Below, piece by piece: positions 7,576-14,396 of a stretch of DNA of 21,886 nt. Below the pieces are notes generated by a model. The model saw only the letters and a program-made list of their open reading frames with translations. It made no database searches and was not told the origin of the DNA. The position numbers were made by a program, and so were the translations under genes. Position 1 is the first letter of the stretch. Each line of letters starts with the position of its first letter. Source of the stretch: a virus; the IMG/VR virus record IMGVR_UViG_3300034117_001890, positions 1-21,886 of that record. One strand, 5' to 3'.

Positions 7576-10326
7576 TTATGTTAGTGAGTATCCTGCTGCT
7601 GCTAGACCAAATCTTGCCGTTCCAACACCGGTTGTGTCATTTGCTGCAACACCAGTATTACTTACAAGATTGGTCATTGAAACTGCAACCGTGGTATATC
7701 CATACCCAAATATTGCTTTATCACTACCATAACCCGCCGCTGCAAGAGAATCTCTCCCAGTACCAACACCAGTCGTGTCTGTGGCTACAACACCTGTATT
7801 ACTTACAAGATTGGTCATTGATACTCCGACAGAACCATTATATCCATATCCAAATAGTGCTTTGTCTGTTCCATAACCTGCCGCCGCCAAGACCCACCTT
7901 GCAGTCCCAACACCCGCTGTATCATTTGATACAACACCGGTGTTACTTACAAGATTGGTCATTGATAAACCTATACCATTATATCCATATCCAAATATAG
8001 CTTTATCTGTTCCATAACTAGCAGCTGCTGGACCAAATCTAGATGTGCCAACACCCGTTGTGTCATTTGATACAACACCTGTGTTGCTTACCAGATTAGT
8101 TATTGAATAAAATGTTGTAAAACCTACCGTACCATATCCAAACAGTGCTTTGTCTGTTCCATAACCCGCCGCTGCTAGAATTTGTCTCGCCGTACCGACA
8201 CCGGTCGTGTCTGTTGCTACAACACCCGTATTACTAACAAGATTTGTCATTGAATAATGTGTAGTGCCATTATATCCATATCCAAATATTGCTTTGTCAC
8301 TTCCATAACCAGCCGCTGCTAAACCACGTCTCCCAGTTCCAACCCCCGTTGTGTCAGCTGCTACAACACCTGTATTACTTACAAGATTTGTGATTGTAGT
8401 TAAAACGGAACTATTATCTCCATATCCAAATATAGCTTTTTGTGTTCCTGATACAATAATAGGATCAGCAAATACTTTTCTAAATTTTAATCCACTTGGT
8501 GCTGGTATTGAACTTGAATAACTTGCTGCTGCTAGAGCGGCTCTTGCTGTACCAACCCCCGTTGTATCTGTTGCTACAACTCCTGTGTTGCTTACAAGAT
8601 TTGTCATTGAGTAGTAAGTTGCGCCATTTTGTCCATATCCAAATATAGCTTTGTCTGATCCATAGCCCGCTGCTGCCAAACCACTCCTCGCCGTTCCAAC
8701 GCCAGTTGTATCGGTTGCTACAACGCCTGTATTACTAACAAGATTGGTCATTGAAAATGTGACAGAGCCATTATATCCATATCCAAATATAGCTTTATCT
8801 GACCCATAACCCGCTGCCGATGGATATGATCTACCCGTTCCAACACCTGTTGTGTCTGTTGATACAACACCAGTGTTGCTTACTAGATTGGTCATTGATA
8901 AAGTAACATATCCATAACCAAATATAGCTTTATCGGTTCCATAGCCAGCTGCTGCTAGAGCGGGTCTTGCTGTACCAACTCCCGCTGTATCAGTTGCTAC
9001 AACGCCGGTGTTGCTTACTTTGTTGGTCACTGACTGATCGACCACAGCGTTGTTTCCATATCCAAAAATTGCTTTGTCAGTACCATACCCAGCCGCCGCT
9101 ATTTGATTTCTTGCTGTACCCACGCCGGTCGTGTCATTTGCTACGACGCCCGTATTACTAACCAGATTTGTCATTGAAAATACGACAGAACCATTTTGTC
9201 CATATCCAAATATAGCTTTGTCGGTGCCATACCCCGCCGCTGCTAGTAGATATCTCGCAGTACCAACACCCGTTGTATCATTTGCTACAACACCATTGTT
9301 GCTAACAAGGTTGGTCATTGAAACATTGCCGCCACTATACCCATACCCAAATATAGCTTTTTGTGTAGTTGGAACATTACTAATATTCTTATATTTTATT
9401 CCACCGGGCGCTGGTATTGTAGTTATTGAAAATCCCGCCGCTGCTAGACCATATCTTGCTGTTCCCACGCCCGTTGTGTTATTTGCTACAACACCAGTGT
9501 TGCTTACCAGATTGGTCATTGATAGAACCGGACCATTATCTCCATATCCAAATATAGCTTTATCTGATCCATAACTTGCTGCGGCTAATATATATCTGGC
9601 TGTGCCAACGCCAGTTGTATCGGTTGCCACTACACCTGTATTACTTACAAGATTGGTTATTGACGCATAAGCAGCGGCGGTATATCCATACCCAAATATT
9701 GCTTTGTCACTACCATAACCGGCTGCTGCTGGACCTTGTCTTGCTGTTCCAACACCCGTCGTGTCTGTTGCTACTACACCCGCATTGCTTACGAGATTGG
9801 TTACTGCCGTAACAGTGCCCGTGGTTCCATATCCAAATATAACTTTGTCATTTCCATAACCCGCCGCTGCTAGTTGAAATCTGGCTGTGCCAACACCCGT
9901 TGTATTACTCGCCACAACACCTGTATTACTTACCAGATTGGTTGTTGCTGTACCACTAGCCGTCCTTCCATATCCAAATATAGCTTTGCCCACTCCATAA
10001 CCTGCTGCTGCTAATTCATATCTAGCCGTACCAATACCGGCTGTATCAGTTGATACAACTCCTGTATCACTTACAAGATTGGTCATTGAAACATATGTGG
10101 TTGAGTATCCGTATCCAAATATTGCTTTGTCTGTACCATAACCCGCTGCGGCTAGAGAATATCTTGCCGTTCCAACACCCGTCGTGTCTGTTGCTACTAC
10201 ACCCGTGTTACTAACAAGATTTGTCATTGAAACAGCGACACTTGTAGCTCCATACCCAAATATTGCTTTTTGAGTTCCTGCTAAAACAGTTGGTATATTA
10301 CTTCTATTTAAATATTTTATTGGCAT
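7576..10326 (-). CDS. Triple kelch-like beta-propeller protein, 18 repeats
   Basis: 916 residues built almost wholly from 18 repeats of 45-49 residues, beginning KAIFGYG, then a variable stretch of 5-9 residues, (S)MTNLVSNTGVVATDTTG, VGTAR, two variable residues, LAAAGYGTD. They form three blocks of six (residues 20-299, 323-604, 630-916), each preceded by a related linker (IKYLNRSNIP, IKYKNISNVP, LKFRKVFADP). Unit length and the AR-x-x-LAAA-x-YG-x-D-KAIFGYG core resemble kelch repeats (R-x-x-H/A...IYVFGG), though the usual GG doublet is FGYG and the kelch Trp is absent. Three six-bladed propellers are the natural model. No signal peptide or membrane segment. The gene lies between neck genes 13 and 14, adjacent in T4, so it is an insertion. 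A virion decoration or glycan-binding role is inferred. Confidence 0.85.
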   Translation of the reverse strand: MPIKYLNRSNIPTVLAGTQKAIFGYGATSVAVSMTNLVSNTGVVATDTTGVGTARYSLAAAGYGTDKAIFGYGYSTTYVSMTNLVSDTGVVSTDTAGIGTARYELAAAGYGVGKAIFGYGRTASGTATTNLVSNTGVVASNTTGVGTARFQLAAAGYGNDKVIFGYGTTGTVTAVTNLVSNAGVVATDTTGVGTARQGPAAAGYGSDKAIFGYGYTAAAYASITNLVSNTGVVATDTTGVGTARYILAAASYGSDKAIFGYGDNGPVLSMTNLVSNTGVVANNTTGVGTARYGLAAAGFSITTIPAPGGIKYKNISNVPTTQKAIFGYGYSGGNVSMTNLVSNNGVVANDTTGVGTARYLLAAAGYGTDKAIFGYGQNGSVVFSMTNLVSNTGVVANDTTGVGTARNQIAAAGYGTDKAIFGYGNNAVVDQSVTNKVSNTGVVATDTAGVGTARPALAAAGYGTDKAIFGYGYVTLSMTNLVSNTGVVSTDTTGVGTGRSYPSAAGYGSDKAIFGYGYNGSVTFSMTNLVSNTGVVATDTTGVGTARSGLAAAGYGSDKAIFGYGQNGATYYSMTNLVSNTGVVATDTTGVGTARAALAAASYSSSIPAPSGLKFRKVFADPIIVSGTQKAIFGYGDNSSVLTTITNLVSNTGVVAADTTGVGTGRRGLAAAGYGSDKAIFGYGYNGTTHYSMTNLVSNTGVVATDTTGVGTARQILAAAGYGTDKALFGYGTVGFTTFYSITNLVSNTGVVSNDTTGVGTSRFGPAAASYGTDKAIFGYGYNGIGLSMTNLVSNTGVVSNDTAGVGTARWVLAAAGYGTDKALFGYGYNGSVGVSMTNLVSNTGVVATDTTGVGTGRDSLAAAGYGSDKAIFGYGYTTVAVSMTNLVSNTGVAANDTTGVGTARFGLAAAGYSLT
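7579..10269. repeat. 18 diverged ~141-bp repeats in three blocks of six
   Basis: Blocks are 9430-10269, 8515-9360 and 7579-8439. Protein units are nearly identical outside two variable sites, while DNA copies differ at many third codon positions. The protein sequence is therefore held by selection across old copies, unlike the fresh identical repeats of the collagen genes. Confidence 0.9.
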
Positions 10327-10332
10327 ATACTT

Positions 10333-10740
10333 TTATGGAAATATCAACTTTTTCATTTGTTCTGATGTGATTGGTTCATCTTCGCGTATGCGAATAATTT
10401 TGTATCCTTTATCAGCAGCTATTTTATTTTTTAGCTCATCTACTCTCATACTCTTTTTTTGAAATATATACTTTGCATCTTCAGCAGTTTTTGGATGCCA
10501 AAATGCTCCATCAAATTCAAATAAAATATTTTCATCTGGCAGATATGCATCATAAAATCTACCACCCATTGGATATTGATGAATAAAATACACACCAATT
10601 TCATCAAGCATATTATAATACTTTATTTCTAATGAAGTAAAATTTGTTGGCGGCTTCATAGTTTTCTTCACACCAACATACTTTAGTCGTCGTCTTTCAC
10701 CTTTGGACATTATCATATCTAATATAGAAAAAGGTTTCAT
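10333..10740 (-). CDS. Vsr/EDxHD-like endonuclease, possible free-standing homing endonuclease
   Basis: 135 residues. It shows the pattern of the Vsr-like (PD-(D/E)XK-related) nuclease fold used by very-short-patch repair enzymes and EDxHD homing endonucleases: Glu38 in TSLE, Asp64 in FYDAYLP, NILFEFDG (residues 71-78) followed by WH (81-82), then DELKN (101-105) and the closing strand GYKIIRIRE (112-120). Expected activity is metal-dependent DNA cleavage. It lies 3 bp after gene 13 and 6 bp before the kelch-like gene, all on the same strand. T4 phages carry many free-standing homing endonucleases between structural genes, which fits. A repair or packaging nuclease is an alternative. No Shine-Dalgarno is visible. 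Confidence 0.75.
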   Translation of the reverse strand: MKPFSILDMIMSKGERRRLKYVGVKKTMKPPTNFTSLEIKYYNMLDEIGVYFIHQYPMGGRFYDAYLPDENILFEFDGAFWHPKTAEDAKYIFQKKSMRVDELKNKIAADKGYKIIRIREDEPITSEQMKKLIFP

Positions 10741-10743
10741 TTT

Positions 10744-11961
10744 TTAACCAATATAAATTCCAAGCGGAACTTTTTGTAGAGTGGATAACATCTGTTGTGC
10801 TTCTGCTTCACGCATTTCCATCTGAGCCTTGCGACCAGTTGCTTCTAAATTCTCTCTCAACTGTGTAATCAAATCTGTTTTTTCAGCAGATGCTTCTTGA
10901 CGCAGTTCAGCACCATCCAATGTAACTTCTGCACCTGGTATTGGAATCGTTTGATACTTTTGACGAATACTGCCCAATAGTTCTTTGCACAATGCTAAAA
11001 AGTATTTTCTTATCCATTGCTTGCCAACACTATTGATGCCACTGTATGGAATATTATTGTATGGAACATTGCTATAATCTCCAATGGTATTGGAAGAAAC
11101 ATACGAACCGCTTGCTGTATAAAATGAACCAGAATTATAAATGCCCTGACTGTCTCTGTCTTTAACAAGCAGATACTCAAAATACATCTTGTAGTCATAA
11201 GTAGGAATTGGAAATATTTTTACTTTATTATTAACCAATTCAAAGCTATATCCAGATTTACGAACCAAATCATTGAACTCAATTGCTTGCATACGCAACA
11301 AATCTTCAAATATTGGTGTCATCAAAAATTGAGTAGCAGGAGAATAACCAGCAAATCCCATTTCATTTAATACATTGCTGTAACTCATACCTGTCATACT
11401 AAATGGATCATATATACGAGCGGATGCTGGAGGTGAGTTATGAAAAATTCTGCGAATTTCAATTCTATCAAAACTTTCACTCACATCTCCCCACAATGCT
11501 TGTAGATCATATGATTGTTGTCCTTTTTGAACATCAACATAACCTTTTTTCCAATCCACATTTCCACCCACACCAAACTCTGTGCCATATCCATTAGCTA
11601 ATTTTATGAGTTGTGGCAATCCACTGCCAGCCACATTTGTTTGAGTAAGATTTACATTTGCGGAAGTTCCTTGTAGCACACCAATATTATTACGAATATT
11701 AAATTGATTTACTTGTGCTCCATATTCATTCACAGCTTCTTCAAAACATGCATAAAAATTTATGTCTATCATTTCAATATCAACAATGGGATAACCCAAA
11801 CGAGTTGCTGCCCATCTGGCAGCATTTGGTGCTTCTGATATGAATTGCGAGTCGGTTTCATAAAATCCAAATGGAGTACTTCCGGTTGTGATAGCGGAGC
11901 CAGAACCAGGCCAGCGTACTCTGTCAGAATCAATATTGTAATTTATACTTGTGTCGGGCAT
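10744..11961 (-). CDS. 13: gp13-like neck protein
   Basis: 405 residues (T4 gp13 is about 309). The N-terminal region AARWAATRLGYPIVDIEM followed by FYACFEEAVNEYG matches the gp13 opening (LRRLGAPIINVEL, YDCIQRALELYGEY). The C-terminal region is the best evidence: WIRKYFLALCKELLGSIRQK, then PGAEVTLDGAEL, EASAEKTDL and the terminus PLGIYIG. It parallels T4 WVKDYATALAKELNGQI, PGGVTIDGQRL, EEARLEKEAL and PFGILVG in order. An Ala/Glu/Gln-rich helix (about 365-395) is longer than in T4. In T4, gp13 binds the portal after packaging and stabilises the head before gp14 and the tail attach. It is divergent from the lysozyme gene across an 87-bp gap; no clear Shine-Dalgarno. Confidence 0.85.
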   Translation of the reverse strand: MPDTSINYNIDSDRVRWPGSGSAITTGSTPFGFYETDSQFISEAPNAARWAATRLGYPIVDIEMIDINFYACFEEAVNEYGAQVNQFNIRNNIGVLQGTSANVNLTQTNVAGSGLPQLIKLANGYGTEFGVGGNVDWKKGYVDVQKGQQSYDLQALWGDVSESFDRIEIRRIFHNSPPASARIYDPFSMTGMSYSNVLNEMGFAGYSPATQFLMTPIFEDLLRMQAIEFNDLVRKSGYSFELVNNKVKIFPIPTYDYKMYFEYLLVKDRDSQGIYNSGSFYTASGSYVSSNTIGDYSNVPYNNIPYSGINSVGKQWIRKYFLALCKELLGSIRQKYQTIPIPGAEVTLDGAELRQEASAEKTDLITQLRENLEATGRKAQMEMREAEAQQMLSTLQKVPLGIYIG

Positions 11962-11965
11962 TTTA

Positions 11966-11973
11966 TATAAATA
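11966..11973 (+). promoter_or_regulatory. Candidate late promoter TATAAATA for the lysozyme-like gene
   Basis: Exact T4 late-promoter octamer on the plus strand, in the gap between divergent genes and 75 bp upstream of the lysozyme start. A transcript starting a few bases downstream would contain the whole start-codon inverted repeat at 12002-12062. The octamer is common by chance in this AT-rich DNA. Confidence 0.4.
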
Positions 11974-12001
11974 TGAATCTGTTCGGATTTACATCGGTAT
12001 A

Positions 12002-12062
12002 TTTATTATACGCATAGAATAAATGTTTCATAGATACTTATAATATATATGCGTATAATAAA
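12002..12062 (+). promoter_or_regulatory. 15-bp inverted repeat enclosing the lysozyme start codon
   Basis: Left arm 12002-12016 (TTTATTATACGCATA) and right arm 12048-12062 (TATGCGTATAATAAA) are perfect complements with a 31-base loop. The ATG at 12049-12051 is wholly inside the right arm, so in a longer mRNA the start codon would be base-paired. The loop contains TATAATAT (12039-12046), so a shorter transcript lacking the left arm is conceivable. Alternatively it is a DNA operator for one or both divergent genes. Confidence 0.75.
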
Positions 12063-12705
12063 ACTGAAAGATCTGTTACATGAACAAAAACTCATTGAAG
12101 CCGTGGCAGATTTACCGCCAGTCAAACTTGTTGCACCTCCCGCACAACATGCATATGCACAGCCAGCGGGGGATGGCGCAGGAAAGCCATATACTCAGCA
12201 TAATATTGATTTTAGCGACAGAGGAGACACAGGCGACTTAACAACTCGCGCTGTGAATATAATCAAGCAATTTGAAAACAACATCAACAATCCAAAAGGT
12301 GGATATAATAAAGTCAAGAAATTATGGTTTCCACATAAAAGTGTTGAAGGCGGCAGTGACACAATTGCTTATGGTCACAAAATTCAACCAAATGAAGATT
12401 TTAGCAAAGGTATAACTGACGATGATGCATTGAAATTACTTGAAAAAGACGCTAATAAAAAGATTGATGTTGCCAAAAAACATATAGAAAAATTTGATAG
12501 TATGCCATTAACCGTGAGAATTGCAACAATCAATGCATTATATCGTGGTGACATGGGACCAAAAACAATAAAGTTGTTGAACCAAAACAAGTTTGCTGAT
12601 GCTGCAAAGGAATATTTAAACCACAGAGAATATCGCAGCACAAACAATCGTGGTGTAAAAAAACGTATGGACTGGAACGCTGCTGTATTTAAAGCAGCTG
12701 GTTAA
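12049..12705 (+). CDS. Lysozyme-like peptidoglycan hydrolase with N-terminal capsid-targeting-like peptide
   Basis: 218 residues, the only plus-strand gene. Residues 63-218 look like a phage lysozyme (GH24-like superfamily): IIKQFEN (71-77), EGGSDTIAYGHKI (100-112) recalling the T4 DTEGYYTIGIGHL catalytic segment, a helix-rich centre, AAKEYLNHREY, and GVKKRMDWNAAVF near the C-terminus, matching the GLVRRRxAE end of the family. Glu76 or Glu100 and Asp104/Thr105 are the candidate catalytic residues; which is right cannot be settled here. Residues 1-12 (MRIIKLKDLLHE) resemble the N-terminus of the 149-residue protein near gene 22 and end in L-x-E, the prohead-protease consensus. Residues 13-62 are a flexible linker. 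No signal peptide or membrane segment. No Shine-Dalgarno is visible, and the start lies in an inverted repeat. It converges on the nuclease gene with one base between stops. Confidence 0.8.
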   Translation: MRIIKLKDLLHEQKLIEAVADLPPVKLVAPPAQHAYAQPAGDGAGKPYTQHNIDFSDRGDTGDLTTRAVNIIKQFENNINNPKGGYNKVKKLWFPHKSVEGGSDTIAYGHKIQPNEDFSKGITDDDALKLLEKDANKKIDVAKKHIEKFDSMPLTVRIATINALYRGDMGPKTIKLLNQNKFADAAKEYLNHREYRSTNNRGVKKRMDWNAAVFKAAG

Positions 12706-12706
12706 A

Positions 12707-13501
12707 TTATTTCTTTGTTAAGCTAGACCAATCTTTTTGATCTGCTTTTGACTTTTCCAATTCATTTTGTTGTTTTTCTGGCAACTTTGGATTGAAATTT
12801 ATTCCAGTCTTGACTTCTATCTCTGATATAGATACAATATATTTATGAAGGTCTTCAACTGGCAGTGGAGCATTAGGAAACATAAATGCAATACCCTTGT
12901 TTGATTTTGAATCTACAATAACTTTCCACATATAATCTGGAATACCAACTTTGTTATTACCAATTTCTTTATATCCTTTGTTATAAAATGTGCCAGTTAT
13001 AACATATACATCTTTGCCTTCAATTACCCAATTTCTAACAGCAGTTTCCAATTGTTTCCAAATTCCTCTATTATGATTAGGAACTTGAGGAACCATATTA
13101 GAAAGAAAGAAACTTTCACTCATAACATCATCATTTTGAGTATTGTCTCCAGCAGGCACAAGATGACCACGATCAAATGGATTTCCAGCATAATCACTTA
13201 ATAATGATTGATGTTGCTTTGCTATTTCTGGGTCTGGTCTAAAATCATCTTTACGTTTTGATTTTCCATTGATCTTTTCAAGTGTTGGATGTTCTACAAC
13301 ATATTCAGCTGTTTTGGTATCATAGCGATAATGTATAGCATAATTCTTTTTGATTATATACTGAGTATCTTTTACAATTTTGCTGATTGGCGCACCATTC
13401 ACAACAAATTGAGATGCTTTGTCATCAATTGGATTGGCAACCAAAACAGTAACCAATGTTAACAAACACAATGAATAGTAATATATTTTCTTCATAAGCA
13501 T
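12707..13501 (-). CDS. Secreted DNA/RNA non-specific endonuclease (NUC1/EndoG-type)
   Basis: 264 residues. The beta-beta-alpha-metal signature DRGHLVPAGDN (110-120, catalytic His113) is followed by SNMVPQVPNHNRGIWKQLE (134-152), holding the Mg-binding Asn144 and the conserved Trp and Glu. The family cuts DNA and RNA without sequence preference. The N-terminus (MLMKK plus a hydrophobic stretch to about residue 22, ending LVA before NP) is a classic signal peptide, so the enzyme should act in the periplasm or outside the cell. An alternative start is Met3. Likely roles are degradation of host or extracellular DNA, or reducing DNA viscosity at lysis; these are inferences. It is not a usual T4-core gene. 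It follows the GIY-YIG gene by 25 bp and converges with the lysozyme. Confidence 0.9.
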   Translation of the reverse strand: MLMKKIYYYSLCLLTLVTVLVANPIDDKASQFVVNGAPISKIVKDTQYIIKKNYAIHYRYDTKTAEYVVEHPTLEKINGKSKRKDDFRPDPEIAKQHQSLLSDYAGNPFDRGHLVPAGDNTQNDDVMSESFFLSNMVPQVPNHNRGIWKQLETAVRNWVIEGKDVYVITGTFYNKGYKEIGNNKVGIPDYMWKVIVDSKSNKGIAFMFPNAPLPVEDLHKYIVSISEIEVKTGINFNPKLPEKQQNELEKSKADQKDWSSLTKK

Positions 13502-13503
13502 GG

Positions 13504-13519
13504 TATAATATATATTATA
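13504..13519. promoter_or_regulatory. 16-bp AT palindrome upstream of the secreted nuclease
   Basis: TATAATATATATTATA is a perfect palindrome 3-18 bp before the nuclease ATG. It contains a TATAAT -10-like hexamer on each strand. A TTGAAA lies upstream on the minus strand but with only about 13 bp spacing, so a standard sigma-70 promoter is not convincing. It could be an operator or simply AT-rich spacer. Confidence 0.35.
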
Positions 13520-13526
13520 TATACGG

Positions 13527-14273
13527 TTACTTTTTCAACTTGTTTCTGTGATACTTTACTGCCGCAGTTGATATTCCATACTTGTCAGCAATCTGTTTAC
13601 TAGACAATTCTTGATTAGATATATCAAGTAAAAATTCTTCTTTTCTACCTTTTAGTGCATTTCTTCCACGGCTCACACTATCTCCTCTAGTCGATTCTAC
13701 AACGATCTTTTTTCCTTTATTTTTATTTACGTGGCTATAATTGATTTTACGAGATGATAGCATTTTACGACGTTCTTGATATTTTTGAGTACCAATTTCT
13801 TGACCATTTCGTTCTACAAACCATTCAAGAGAAAAACGACCTTTTGCTTTGTTTTTAAGTTTTTCTATTGATTCGTCTGTGTGATTTTTTCCAAACATTG
13901 CATTATTTTCTCCCGACGACATCAGTCTGTTTTTTTCTCGCATAGATTCTTTGTTTGGATTGTGTGTAAAATTGTCACCCCCACCGGCATGTTTTCCAAT
14001 ATTATACCCGATTGATTTATATGGTTGAAGTGTGTCTAGATAATATTGTTCTCTTTCAAAGCACTTTTCCGGAGAACATTCTTCTAATATTGCGATAGAA
14101 AATGCTTTTTCGCCATGCTTTTCCCACGAGCGTTGTAATATTATATTTACATGAGTTTTATTGTTTAAATCCCTCCTGTGATCCAAAAAACGCTGATCTA
14201 TATCTATAGAAGATCCGACATAAAATTTTCCAGTTATTTCATTTGTTATTTTGTATATTCCAGATTTTACCAT
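13527..14273 (-). CDS. GIY-YIG homing endonuclease (Seg-like)
   Basis: 248 residues. The GIY-YIG nuclease domain is complete: GIY at 5-7, YVG at 18-20, Arg28 in the following helix, and Glu75 in FEREQYYLDTL. Then comes a NUMOD3-type DNA-binding motif (GENNAMFGKNHTDESIEKL, about 121-139), a basic middle part, and a C-terminal helix-turn-helix (SSKQIADKYGISTAAVKYHR). This is the architecture of free-standing phage homing endonucleases such as the T4 Seg proteins, which nick or cut related genomes and spread by recombination. It stands immediately behind the gene 23 terminator, so it is probably expressed separately or by read-through. The coding sequence is more AT-rich than gene 23, consistent with transfer. 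The target site is not identifiable here. Confidence 0.9.
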   Translation of the reverse strand: MVKSGIYKITNEITGKFYVGSSIDIDQRFLDHRRDLNNKTHVNIILQRSWEKHGEKAFSIAILEECSPEKCFEREQYYLDTLQPYKSIGYNIGKHAGGGDNFTHNPNKESMREKNRLMSSGENNAMFGKNHTDESIEKLKNKAKGRFSLEWFVERNGQEIGTQKYQERRKMLSSRKINYSHVNKNKGKKIVVESTRGDSVSRGRNALKGRKEEFLLDISNQELSSKQIADKYGISTAAVKYHRNKLKK

Positions 14274-14335
14274 AAATAGATTGAGTTATACTCATAAATA
14301 CATACCAGTCCAACCAAAAAGCAAAATAAATAAAC

Positions 14336-14368
14336 AAAAAAAGACCGCCCTTTCGAGCGGTCTTTTTT
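14336..14368 (-). terminator. Rho-independent terminator of gene 23
   Basis: On the minus strand GACCGCTC-GAAA-GGGCGGTC (14362-14343) forms an 8-bp stem (one T-G wobble) closed by a GAAA tetraloop, followed by seven T (14342-14336) and preceded by an A-run. The wobble becomes an A/C mismatch on the plus strand, so it is optimised for the minus strand. It lies 29 bp after the gene 23 stop codon, insulating the capsid transcript from the endonuclease gene. Confidence 0.93.
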
Positions 14369-14396
14369 ATAAAATCTCTGTTTAAGAGATGAACTA

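Noticed and set aside
7576-10326. Diversity-generating retroelement acting on the kelch-like variable sites
   Set aside because: No reverse transcriptase or template repeat is visible in the window, and changes include length differences and silent changes across whole units, not adenine-specific substitutions.
7576-10326. CRISPR-like array
   Set aside because: The ~141-bp repeats are in frame and coding, with no spacer structure and no cas genes.
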